Below, in pieces: positions 36,288 to 46,116 of a DNA stretch of 64,000 nt (the first letter of the stretch is position 1; every line of letters starts with the position of its first letter). The notes beneath the pieces were generated by a model. That model ran no database searches and was not told where the DNA came from. It saw only the letters and a list, made by a program, of their open reading frames with translations. The translations under genes and the position numbers were made by a program. The DNA lies in the NCBI RefSeq assembly GCF_035222275.1, contig NC_085885.1:2170001-2234000 (forward strand), read 5' to 3'. The stretch is from Podospora bellae-mahoneyi (Eukaryota; Ascomycota; Sordariomycetes; Sordariales; Podosporaceae).

Positions 36288-37404
36288 TCAATAAGGGGAA
36301 AAGCGACTCTCTTCAAGTTGGGAATATCCGACGGCGGAGAAACGAGATAAGCAACGGCATACTGCGCATTCTCTCAGCTGTCGGCTCCGCTGGGGGGAAT
36401 TGTAATCCGAGTCGTCAAAGATGGCTCGCCACCCAATGACCTCGCTGATAGCTGTCTCCTTGACAACGTGATGAAGGATATCGGCAGTGGAAATGACCGG
36501 CGCGTCCATGACGAAGGCGCCAGAAGAGATGAACAAGCGCTTCAGAGCGCGCTGCGAGGCCAAGGTTTGGAAGATGGAAACAAGAGCCTCGTCTTCGGAC
36601 GGGCGAGAACCGCGGATCATGTCAAGAGTACCAGGGGTTGGGTGGGCTGGGTCGAGAGCGCGGAGCAGAAAGGCAACGATCAGCTTGCCGTAGGTTCTGG
36701 TGTCGTAGCCTTGCTCCCTGATGCCGTATTGCGAAAAGTTGAAACGGAGATTCTTCGGTGTGACGAGCTGATCGAGCTTCTTGGCCGGGAGTAGACTGGT
36801 GATGTGGTCGAGTTGTTGGCGGTTCAAGTTCCGAAGGTCAAAGAGAGACCCTGTAGATGGAGTGCGTTGGAGGGAAAAAAAAAAAAAAAAGACATAGTCT
36901 CGTCACCAAGCTGGAGCGGCTTAGATAAGTCTCGCTCCCGAACAGAGGGACTGTCCTCTCCTTTTAGCACAACATTCAAGGTTCTGTTTGAGGAAGGAGA
37001 AGCGGTTAGCCGTGTTTGCCATGAAAAGAGGGAAAGAAACGGTAGTGAAATTATTCAGCTGAGTCTTTGTCGGCCTCGCCCCAGCGCGCTGATGAGCTTA
37101 AGCCAGTCGCGCCCCAGCGCTATGCTGAGGTATACAGTGGACGGAGAACTTAGTTGGTCTCGTGGATAAAAGGGCGGCTGGCATGAGGCCCCTTCATCTC
37201 GTTCTCGGCGAGTCTCATCAAAGACCAGAGAACTTTCATCAACTCCGCATCTCTGCCACGTGGATAGAAGGACTTCCAAACGGTGCTCCGATACCAATGA
37301 TAGAAGTGCTTGGATCTTCGACTGACACTGATGGCATCTCTTTTGGCAAGGTATCCCCCAACAAGGAAATAGAGCTCAGGTGGCAAATCGTAAAAAGCTC
37401 GCAT
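36288..37404 (-). CDS. F-box-like gene, splicing only partly resolved
   Basis: The frame from ATG 37404 begins with an F-box-like segment: YDLPPELYFLVGGYLAKRD followed by SRRSKHFYHWY and WKSFYPRG. F-box proteins link substrates to SCF ubiquitin ligases. Further on, an exon ending at 36907 (…SPSVRERDLSKPLQLG) joins cleanly, over a 56-nt intron with an A/T homopolymer (36851-36906), to an exon 36850-36288 that ends with TGA and continues for 187 residues of helical, charged sequence. I could not find a splice that joins the F-box exon (closed at 37150) to the middle exon in frame. The gene may have extra introns, be two genes, or be decaying. Confidence 0.42.
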
Positions 37405-38546
37405 GGTTGTTTCTGTTACAAGGATACATATGTTAGTAAAATCTTCAAAGTTGAGCTGACTTGGTCAATGAAGCTGTAGAGTGCCAAGTTAGATGAGGTG
37501 AGTAAAGGGTCTAACCTTGGACAAAGCTGTAAGTGGAAATGCTTAAGGGACAGCTTGGTGGCTTTGTGCAAGCCTGGGTGAGCTGACTGATAGTAGCCCA
37601 CGTCCTGTTTCGTGATGTCTGGTGGAAAAGAGAAGAGGAATTCAGTAAGCCACAGACACCCTCTTTATATCTTCTCCCCCCACCCCGTCGGCTTGTCAGG
37701 CCCACTTACATGGCCAGATTCACCTCATCTGCTATTGTCATCGCCCTCCTGTATTCACTTCTTCCGATGTGCGACCCACAGAGCGGATTCACTTGCTTTC
37801 AGAGGTGGGTCAAGAGCAAAGATGAGGTGAATTATCGCGTTGGAGCTGCCCAGAAACGTTGCTCTTCCAGACAGAGCTCAGACAGAGGCTCAAGTGAATT
37901 TCACGAAATGTTTTAGATATGCTTTCCATAATTCACTGCCCGCTTCACTGTGGAGGAAGTGAGAGTTGGTGGGAGCGGTCATCAATATAAGAAGGAGCGA
38001 ACCAAAATTCCTGCCATGAACCCTCTCATGATGACCAGTAGGACACCCAATCTATAGGTGTACCTTGACGGTTTGGTGGCTTTAACCTAGCTTTTGCCTT
38101 ATTACTTTTTTTATGTTTTTTTTTATTAATTCTCTGCAGAAAGTATGATCAACATTGAGCACCCATCACACAAATCGGTGACACGGAGTGTGGGAGAATA
38201 GAGTCCAGCCAGTGGGATGCCAGGTAAATGCGTGCCCTCTACATAAACTACATAAACTAGGTGTGAACTGGCGATTGTCTCCTCGGTCACCACCAACCTG
38301 CAGTTTGCATTGATGAGTAAACTCTTCTGACAACATATCCCTATATTTGTGTCATGACACAATGATAAGCACCAAATGATTGTACTTTGGCATGAACAAC
38401 CACCTCACCAGTCATACCTAAGGTACCCTCCCAGATCAAGAAACGATTGTCCTAGTACCCCATCAAACCCGCCCATGCTTACACCCTCTCTCCCATTCAA
38501 GAATGACCACCCCAAATAAAAGCTCGAACAACAAATCACCGAAGCC
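37405..38546. other. Intergenic
   Basis: No gene is supported. Open frames at 37612-37916 on the plus strand lack recognisable content. A T-rich stretch lies near 38100-38130. Confidence 0.5.
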
Positions 38547-38813
38547 ATGGCAGTTATTCTCAGGCTCGAGAAAACCGTGATAGAAAAGGATCAGATCGTT
38601 GAAGCACCACGCAAGGAATACCTTCAACAAGTCCCGTTGCGAGCCAACGTGACATCTACTTACACAGAGTACAAGCACCAACTCCTGCCATGTGATCAAG
38701 CATGGCAGACCGACAAAGCCCGGAGACAGAACGCTGATGACGATTTACAGGACGCATTGTTGGATTTAAAGGGAGCTAAGAAGGAGTTGGAGAAGCTTCT
38801 TAAGGAGGGCTAA
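38547..38813 (+). CDS. Possible small coiled-coil protein
   Basis: One frame of 88 residues from a true ATG. The C-terminal half (DDDLQDALLDLKGAKKELEK) is strongly helical and charged and would form a coiled coil. No family was recognised. It somewhat resembles the C-terminal part of the coiled-coil protein at 9888-10319 in composition, which is weak evidence. It could be a fragment of an older gene. Confidence 0.3.
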   Translation: MAVILRLEKTVIEKDQIVEAPRKEYLQQVPLRANVTSTYTEYKHQLLPCDQAWQTDKARRQNADDDLQDALLDLKGAKKELEKLLKEG

Positions 38814-39350
38814 GAGGCGATGGGTAATGCGCTAATAGACCACTCGAATGGAGGTGGGCCAAGCGTTGGTGGTACATAGAACAGGTACGGAAGTTAGGGG
38901 AACTCGAATATGACGCAGCACAGGGGGGGCACCGCCAGTCGGGTCAATGGCGGCGGCGGTGACGATGGTGTCAAGAGAGATGGGGGCAAGAGGAGGAGGT
39001 GTCGCTAGGTAGCCACTGAGGGGGCCTGTGATGGATGGGGTATATGGCCCCAATCTTGGTGAGAGGTTTCTTTCTTTTTGTGATTTTGACAATAGGACAG
39101 CTGTGTTTGGGGAGTGTTGGATGGGGGCATAGAGCACCCAGGGGTTTGATGCTAGGAGGGGTAGCCATGTTGGATATGCTGTAGCTGGCATCTGTAGATC
39201 TGAGAGCTCGCTGCATTTTTGGCTTGACAATTTCTTTTCATCAGGTAGTTACCGAGAGAGTATTAACAACATGGCTTGACATCCTATCTTTAATCCCACC
39301 ATAAACAGCGCCAGGGGTGTTGCCACGTGTGATATATGTATGCCTTTGGT
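38814..39350. other. Intergenic, 3' flank of the paralogue A gene
   Basis: Nothing recognised. A minus-strand frame at 38832-39230 is Pro/Thr-rich and has no domain support. Confidence 0.45.
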
Positions 39351-40958
39351 CTAATAATAGTCCCACCGACAAATAACTCCACCACCCACGTTGAACCAGG
39401 ACGCTCCCTTGCCCTTTCGCCCCATGTAAGTACCCGTGCGAATCAGCTGTGCGTCATATGAAGTGTGCCCGTACAAGTTCCAGTTGCGTTTAATAATGGA
39501 AGGGCCAGCTGATTCACACTTGCCGCCTCCACAATCCACAGTCCCCGACTCCTGCTCGCTTTCCATTAGAAAACTTCCAATATCTTCATGCAGCCCCTTC
39601 GGCGGAGGCTTTCCGCAAGTCATATGGCCGCACGTCAAATAGGAGTCCAAGGCAAGTTGACTTCTCACAATTTTGGCACTGCAAGGCCAGCACCAAGCCG
39701 CAAAATGTGACTTCTTATGTTCAGGATAACATGTCAGAAGCTCATCGCTGACAATTGGGTCCAGTTTCGAACTGCAAATCTGGCACGGTGCAAGTGACAG
39801 TAGAAGTTGGGACTTTGGAGTCAAGGCCACTGGTACAGTAGCAAGACTGCTCTGATTCCGGGTTTTTCGTCGATGCGTTGGGTTGTGGATGCCTTTTTCG
39901 AGTGCCGATGATGCTCCAAGATTATGCTGGAGCGGGTATGGAGGGTGCTCAAAGTCGAAGCTTTTACCCACTGCTACTCCAGCAGGCAGGCTGAAGTCGA
40001 AGCTGCCGCTAATGCCGTCGAGAGGGCTGACAATCAGTGCCGGGGTGACTTGTTTTCCAGTCGTAAGGGCAAGGGGCTTTCGGCTCTTGGGAACTAACAC
40101 CTTTCTATTTGTTTGGATAAACTGAGTCCGATCCGTGGTAGCGAGCATACCCAGTTCATATTGTAAGATAACGGGATTCGAACACGGTCGGTTTCTGAAA
40201 GGCTTTCTCAGGGCTTTCCTAGAGGAAACCCAGACACTCATCATGAGAGGAAATCCAGCAAGGATGACCAAGGAGCCTGGAAAGGTATCGAATCTCTTGG
40301 TCACGGTCTGTTGAAGCATTCGTGCTTTCAATCTCATTCCGCTCAACGGTGGTGGCCCTAAAGATGTTGTTTTAATCTTATCGCAACTATCCTCCTTATA
40401 TCCAGTCTGCAAAACAGAGGAGTGTTAGCATGGGTTATTTCACCTCATCCCTTGGGGATCTGCCAAGTGACTTGCAGAATGGCAATACTCAAAAAAGTCC
40501 TTCCTGGCCGTCCACTCCGCGAGGCTGACAGCTTTTCTACCATCTTCCATGGCGCGGATTGTTGACCAAAGCGCTATGCAAGCGATGAGGAATCCTCCAA
40601 GTGCAAAGACCATGTTGCCACTTTTAGCGCAGCGTCTTCTATCCCGCTGTAGGACACAGGTCGAAAATTGAAAATACCGAAACACGTTACAGACATATTT
40701 CGACTGTTTGACATAACGGAAGAGTGCTGAGGGTGATAGACAGGATGAGGCAGTACTGTGTTCTGATACGGTTGATATACTGTCGAATGAGGTTGTAGCC
40801 GTTTGGGTTAGGGTTGTTTGAGTCAGGGTTGTAATGGACGCAGATGGCGGGGGTGCCTGATGAAGTCCAGCCACCATCGGCTGGACCACTTCTGGCATCC
40901 TCACTCCCTCACAACCTGATGTGATTGTTGCGGAGTATACAGAATGAGCGCTGGGCAT
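39351..40958 (-). CDS. One-TM protein with C-terminal CxxC…CWxC motif, paralogue A
   Basis: Exons 40958-40476 and 40406-39351 give 512 residues. I do not recognise the family. The Ser/Thr-rich N-terminal part precedes one hydrophobic segment (GGFLIACIALW) and a motif GRKAVSLAEWTARKDFFEYC. The C-terminal part carries CQIC, then AAWCWPC, a likely metal-binding arrangement, and ends GASWFNVGGGVICRWDYY. The intron (40407-40475, branch CTAAC) seems to use a GC donor, GCAAGT; this keeps frame and aligns exactly with the GT intron in paralogue B. The alternative GT donors in range do not give the conserved junction. The start is the first ATG; an upstream GTG extension is less likely. It could be a membrane-anchored receptor or recognition-type protein, but function is unknown. 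Confidence 0.7.
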
Positions 40959-41084
40959 AGAGAAAGTCGAGTTATTCAGCACGTTAACGAAGTCATCTGG
41001 CTCGGGGTGACATGCGGTTGCCTTGCTGGTGGCGGTGCATTTTTATAGCTTACCTGCATAACGTGCGCCTACCTAGGTAGATAC

Positions 41085-41235
41085 CTAAAGTGGCGTGGGG
41101 ACTTGATCCTTTTGTACGCCAAAAGCTAGGGGAGGATACGTCTAAAGCTTATATTATAAAGCCTAATAGCTTGGACATATAACCTCCCGCATTAAACAAG
41201 CTATCGAGCTCATTTTATCCTATAGTCTGGCCGCT
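41085..41235. repeat. AT-rich, TA-dense patch
   Basis: Palindrome-like pieces such as AAGCTTATATTATAAAGC and dense TA steps stand out from the flanks. It resembles the patch at 34790-34960 in style; RIP relic is a guess. Confidence 0.4.
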
Positions 41236-41405
41236 AAAGAGAAAGTGTGGCTCAGCTTCAAGCTCTGCTTCTGGCTCTGTTCCGGTCCCGGCCTCTAGCT
41301 CTGTTCCTTATTCTGTTCCTGCTCTGTTCATTGCTCTGTTTCTACTCTGCTTCTGGCTCCCGCTGTTTCGGGTTTTGTTTGACCTCTTCTTCAAGCTCTG
41401 CTTTA
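41236..41405. repeat. Imperfect GCTCTG / CTTCTG tandem repeat
   Basis: Units of about 12 nt (GCTCTGTTCCTG, GCTCTGTTTCTA, GCTCTGCTTCTG and variants) recur many times on the plus strand, with a strong pyrimidine bias. Confidence 0.75.
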
Positions 41406-41490
41406 GGCTTGGTACATAGACCCGAATGGTGGCTAAATATAGAGCTGTAGGCAGTATCCAACACCCACCCGAATTCCTCCTGTTGATCTG

Positions 41491-42894
41491 TCATATGGTC
41501 CCTGACTCTAAACCGCTGGGCCTAGTGAGCCTTCCCTCTTTTTCCACCCTCCTCCAGTAACACAGAATCCCACCAATCTCATTTATCCAAGGCTCAACTA
41601 TGCGCTTTTTGTATCCATCATCAGGATAGGGCGGCCCCCCGTGCTTTTCATCACCATTGTAGACAAAGTACACCCGATAGAGGAGAGCTTCGACAACTTG
41701 ATTGAAGTTCCTTTGCCATGAGATCTGTGTCAGAACAGAGTCGACTTCACCACCATCATCTCTTGTTTCCGCATTGATTCTGAGAATATCATTGATATGT
41801 AGGACCATACCACGAGGAGGACTGTCTACGCGCTGGTGAGAAAGCCCATAAAGAGCTTCATCAATGCATGACCAGCACCAAGAAACAAAGTAACAATTAT
41901 TGTGATCCCAGGGGTGTTCTGGTGGCTCATCAAAACCTAATTTCAGTGTGGCCTTGCAGATACGACACGAGAACCCCGGCAGAGGAGTTGATTCTTGGAT
42001 TAACAACGGGTCCGATGGCCAGATTGCCGCCGGGATTGACGGCAGAAGTCGTGGTCGAACAAATGACGGAACTGAAGTTGGACTCTCTGAAGATGAGATT
42101 GACGATCCAGCCGGTAGTGAGCGGAAACTTATTTGCGCATCCGACTCTGTAGATATATACCTGGTCTACCCTATGGGTAGGATGTCCTTCTGATTCCACA
42201 GACTCCAGAGACAGTTTTGGTATGTCAGTGACGTAAAGATGTAACTGGTTCCGTTGACGCTTCCGGCCCCCTTCTCATCTAGATACGTCGGCGTTTATGA
42301 GGGCCGAGGTCATTCCGGTGTCCATTCGGAGTAACGGAAGAGTGGTTGCAGTGGGCTTGAAGTCAAAAGTGGTTTCCAACCCACTGCCAAAAATCACTCG
42401 GCGTGAAGTGCCTGTCATGGAAGAATGGTGAAAGTCAACACCCGAGCTGTTTGCTACTCCGGTGCCAGGTGACTGGGCAGGCAGGAGCTCTCTGGCTTCT
42501 CCAGCCAGTAGTCCATTTTGTTGATTGTCTCCTGAGAACGAGTGTGGCGGTGGACCCAAGGGTTCTTTTGTTACTCTGTCACACCCGTCCTCCTGGTCTT
42601 CAATCTGTTTGAAGAATTAGCTTATGGTAACGACCAAGTGTGTCCTTGAAATCGACCTACTGTTTCACAGAACTCCCAGTAGTCTTTCCTAGCCGTCCAC
42701 TCAGCTATTTTCACAGCCTTCCTACCATCCATCATAGCACCAATGGCTGACCATAAAGCCACACAAGCAATAATAAGTCCAGTTGTGGTAGTAAGAAGCT
42801 TACTTGCTTTGTTAACTGAGCCTCTGTACTTTCCCACAACGACCCTGGAGTTTTGAAAGAGGGCGTATCCTGCATCGGCTACACACCTACCCAT
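41491..42894 (-). CDS. One-TM protein with C-terminal CxxC…CWxC motif, paralogue B
   Basis: Modelled exons 42894-42661, 42604-42287 and 42144-41491 give 401 residues, all in phase 0. It shares with paralogue A the TM segment (TGLIIACVALW), the motif GRKAVKIAEWTARKDYWEFC, LGPPP after the first intron, CRIC with VSWCWSC, and INEIGGILCYWRR near the end. The first intron (donor GTAGGT) sits at the homologous codon to the GC-AG intron of paralogue A. The second intron (142 nt, acceptor CTACAGAG) is less certain. An acceptor-like TCTAG at 42994 hints at an additional upstream exon, so the N-terminus may be incomplete. Function is unknown; tandem duplication is clear. Confidence 0.62.
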
Positions 42895-43374
42895 GCTTGC
42901 CAACCTCGATCCGAAACTGTGAAAAAATAGATCAGGATGCGATTTTCTTTGAGGCGATGTTGCTGTCGTTGGCGGCCCGGTCTTTGAGAAGCTCTAGACG
43001 GCAAAGGCTCGGATGCGGGGAGAGAGGAAACACAAGGGCTTGCGGCTGCTCCATTCAACTGGTTAAGCTCCTGTTGCAAAACACTCGCCAGTCTAAAACC
43101 AGTTCCCAATTCGACGAAATCTTTTATGAACATCTTGCAATCGGGAAGTTTGAGGCAACTAGTTGTTCGGCAGGCACAAGGGACTTGGGCAGCGTGGCTG
43201 TGCCACATATTGGCACAAGCCCACCACCATCACAGAAATCGTGCATGAATGGCCCTGAAGCTCACGCTGCCATAGCAGGCCCGCTCGCTACACCTTTGGT
43301 TGGTCCACATTCACCCCTCACGTCACATCTCACCTCACCTTGACCCTTCACCTTCACCTCTCACCCTTCACCTA
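42895..43374. other. Upstream flank of paralogue B and 3' flank of the TPI-like gene
   Basis: May contain the missing 5' exon of paralogue B on the minus strand (an open frame runs 43208-42879). From about 43300 it is dominated by CACCTCACC-type pyrimidine/AC repeats that continue into the 3' end of the TPI-like gene. Confidence 0.45.
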
Positions 43375-44265
43375 TCACTCACCACCCTCACCACCACCCC
43401 CCGCAACCTCCCCAATCAACTTGACAAACTCCCCAGCATCATGCCCAAACCTCCCCAAAAACAACCCATCCACCTCCCCCCCCAACCTCTCCCACAACCC
43501 CCGTCCCGCCGCCCCCCCATAAATAACCCTCACCCTCCCCCCCCTTCCTTTCACCCCCTCCCACTCCCTCAACCCTCTCACAACCCCCTTCACATACTCT
43601 TCCCCAGCCGGCTCCCTCCCCCCGATAGCCCAAACAGGCTCATAAGCCAGCACCACCTCCTCCCCCTCCCCAACCCCCTTTAGCACAACCTCAACCTGCC
43701 TCACCACCTCCCCAACCGCCCCTTCAACCCCGACATCTTTCCTCATCTCACCAACACATATCACCGGAACCATCCCATTCCTCACCACCCCCCTAACCTT
43801 CTCTCCAACCCTCCCATCACTCTCCGCAAACAACCTCTTCCGTTCCGCATGCCCCAATTCCACAAACTCCACCCCAACCTCAGCCAAAACTGCAGGACTA
43901 ACCTCCCCTGTATAAGCTCCAAAGTCCTCAGAGTAACAATCCTGCGCCCCTACTTTTATCCTTCTCGCCACCGACCCCTCAGGAGCAGATCGTATGATAC
44001 TAATGACAGACGTGAGGGTGACAAAGTCGGGGATGATGAATATGTCGACATCGTCATCACACAGGGTTAGGGTATCCGTAGGGCTGGAAAGAAGCTCGAC
44101 AACGGACCGGGTGAAGGCTTCCGTCCGGGAGGCGGAAAAATACATTTTGGTGGATACCCCGATCAGACGACGCCTTCTTCCTCGCTTGTTACTGCTATCA
44201 ACCGGCGCCGTCGACGCCGCCGCCGCCGTTGCTTCGGTGCCGGGAGAGGTGGGGTTGTCGGACAT
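43375..44265 (-). CDS. Divergent triose-phosphate-isomerase-like enzyme (erythrulose-phosphate isomerase type)
   Basis: One exon, 296 residues, in the TIM-barrel isomerase family. Catalytic residues are visible: Lys40 (GVSTKMYFS), His139 (VELGHAER) and Glu209 (AYEPVWAIG). The usual Asn of the NxK motif is replaced by Ser, and the barrel is followed by a Gly/Glu tail. The N-terminus has about 30 extra residues including RGRRRR. This is not a typical glycolytic TPI; it resembles the clade with EryH, LerI and Yarrowia EYI1, which isomerise tetrulose phosphates (L-erythrulose-1-phosphate to D-erythrulose-4-phosphate in LerI/EYI1). Neighbours are an RpiB-type isomerase and a DAK kinase, which supports that role. 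Product direction and substrate are inferred. The start is ATG 44265. Confidence 0.85.
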   Translation of the reverse strand: MSDNPTSPGTEATAAAASTAPVDSSNKRGRRRRLIGVSTKMYFSASRTEAFTRSVVELLSSPTDTLTLCDDDVDIFIIPDFVTLTSVISIIRSAPEGSVARRIKVGAQDCYSEDFGAYTGEVSPAVLAEVGVEFVELGHAERKRLFAESDGRVGEKVRGVVRNGMVPVICVGEMRKDVGVEGAVGEVVRQVEVVLKGVGEGEEVVLAYEPVWAIGGREPAGEEYVKGVVRGLREWEGVKGRGGRVRVIYGGAAGRGLWERLGGEVDGLFLGRFGHDAGEFVKLIGEVAGGGGEGGE

Positions 44266-44976
44266 CACTGAGGACAACAAAACACGACCGAACAAAAAAG
44301 GGGTGTCCGATTTCGGTAGTCTAAGAGATAAATGCTGTGTAAACCAAAGTCTGGGTTACCGAGGAGATAACACTACATTTTAGTCAGTCCTCACCGTCAC
44401 AAACAAACCTGATCATTCGCCCTGTCGTGACGCAGTCCATTTCATTCATTCACACACGGGAAAGGTTCCCCCCCCCCCACCCATCAAAGCAAGCAGCACC
44501 GTCGATCCCCGCGGCTCGGGAACGTTTTAGCTTAGTCCCATCCACCTGGTGCCACTGTAAAAACCCGCTGTAGCTCATCCCACCAACGATTTACCCGCCC
44601 CCAGACATAGCGGGGGTCCCCATCTTGATATCCAATCAACAGGGTAACAATAGCAGCACCACAACAACAGCATGCTCCAAAACTCGCTGGAACTGGAGCT
44701 CCAACTGCCTGATAGGGTTCGCTGAGCCGACAAGTTCTTCATGGCCCCCCCAGAATGTGGATAACCCGAACAATCAACAAAGTGGAAAAACGTAGGCAAA
44801 ATGGAGCAAACTCAAAGCTTGTATTCCTCGCTGGATCCCACCCCCCCAAGAAGATCTGTTCTGGACCAAAGTGGCGCCTTCAACACCAAAAATCCTCGGA
44901 TTACCCTTTTGGGAGAGCCACTCTCACATGTATCCTGTCTCGTCTCTTGGAATCCAACTTGCTATTCCCGCTCTCA
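44266..44976. other. Intergenic, promoter of the TPI-like gene
   Basis: No gene. It separates two minus-strand genes. A C homopolymer lies at about 44469-44478. No operator was recognised with confidence. Confidence 0.5.
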
Positions 44977-45544
44977 TCAGCAACCCTTCACTTCCTCCGC
45001 CGCCCCAGAAAGACCATGTTCCCCTTCTTCGTATTCATGAATGGCAGCCACCTTGGCAGCACTGGCGCTCTTCTCGTCAAAAACATATCCCAACCATTCC
45101 TTTGCGAGCCTCCTCGCAAGCTCCAGTCCCACCACCCGCTCCCCCATGCACAACACTTGGGCATTGTTGCTGAGGACCGCTCTCTCGACCGAGAAGCTGT
45201 CGTGTGCGGTGACTGCCCTGATCCCCTTGATCTTATTGGCGGCAATGGCAACGCCGAGACCAGTGCCGCAGATCAACAGAGCTCGGTCTACCTCTCCCGA
45301 GGCCACGAGTTTGGCCGCCGCCGCGGCGATGTGTGGGTATGCCGTCTTGTCCTCCTTGCCCGTGGCACCGACGTCGACGACTGAGATGACCCGGGGATCG
45401 GCCGCGAAGTCTTCTTTGATTTTGTTCTTGTAGTTCACGCCGGCGTCCTGTTTGTAAATCAATCATTAGCCCGTGATATTAAATCTGTCCCAGGAGTATA
45501 CTCACATCGCAGCCAACGGCAATCTTCCACTGTGGTGAGCTCAT
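44977..45544 (-). CDS. RpiB/LacAB-type sugar-phosphate isomerase (EYI2/DerI/EryI-like)
   Basis: Exons 45544-45506 (13 codons) and 45447-44977, split by a 58-nt intron (donor GTGAGT, acceptor AAACAG), give 169 residues, a normal RpiB length. The N-terminus IAVGCDDAG, the Cys-containing phosphate loop [14 protein letters not shown] and the His motif [11 protein letters not shown] are all present. The family interconverts aldose and ketose phosphates; members EryI, DerI and Yarrowia EYI2 convert D-erythrulose-4-phosphate to D-erythrose-4-phosphate. That role is inferred from the adjacent TPI-like and DAK genes. Ribose-5-phosphate isomerase is the alternative. It shares a 572-nt divergent promoter with the kinase gene. 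Confidence 0.9.
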
Positions 45545-46116
45545 GTTGAATGTGATGATGTTGCGATGTCGTTGACGAACTTCCAGACCAGCGGCTCCTT
45601 GCTGCTCGCCAAAGTAGTAATGTAATGTAGTCCCATAAAAAACAACTTGACACTGCCTTCCCACTAGGGAACTCGGCAATCGCTATTTATCCAAGCCGCC
45701 TTTCCGTTCCGGGTATTCCGCCTGCGTCCTGGAAGCACCAGACTACCACCCGGTTCCAGGAGGCTGCATGGGGGGGAGGGGGAAACCACTGCACGCTGCC
45801 CCTCTCCCCGTACGCCCCTAAACGCCCCGCATACCGGCAAGTGGCCCATCATGAGGCGATCATCGAGGGGGACATGTGTTACTCGCTCGGCAAGGTTCAA
45901 AGGGGGAGGGAGGGGGTGAATTATCCCGGTGGTGATTTCCATATCCGATCAGATGTGCAGGTTCTGGCTTCTGGACCGCATGCCGCGTCAGGCCTCCAAG
46001 GTGGTGTGTCCGGGAGTTGACTTGAAATATTGTGTTACTGGCTGTTGTTTGCTGCTCGACTTGGACTCACTCCCACTCCAACGTGAACTTTCACACACCA
46101 CATTCTGTCAGCCAAC
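45545..46116. promoter_or_regulatory. Divergent promoter, RpiB-like isomerase / DAK kinase
   Basis: 572 nt between two start codons facing apart. It carries a CreA-like box on the minus strand (GCGGGG, complement of 45825-45830) and several CGG/CCG triplets suited to zinc-cluster regulators. Regulation is inferred, not shown. Confidence 0.5.

Larger units (their letters stand above)
40959..41490. other. Intergenic spacer between the tandem paralogues
   Basis: Contains an AT-rich part (about 41085-41235) and a GCTCTG-rich part (about 41236-41405). No gene. Confidence 0.6.

Noticed and set aside
40476-40982. Upstream start of paralogue A at 40982
   Set aside because: The codon there is GTG and no in-frame ATG precedes it before a stop; ATG 40958 is preferred.
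34790-41235. Transposon or LTR element in the gene-poor region
   Set aside because: No terminal repeats, target-site duplications, transposase or polymerase motifs could be seen; only AT-rich patches.
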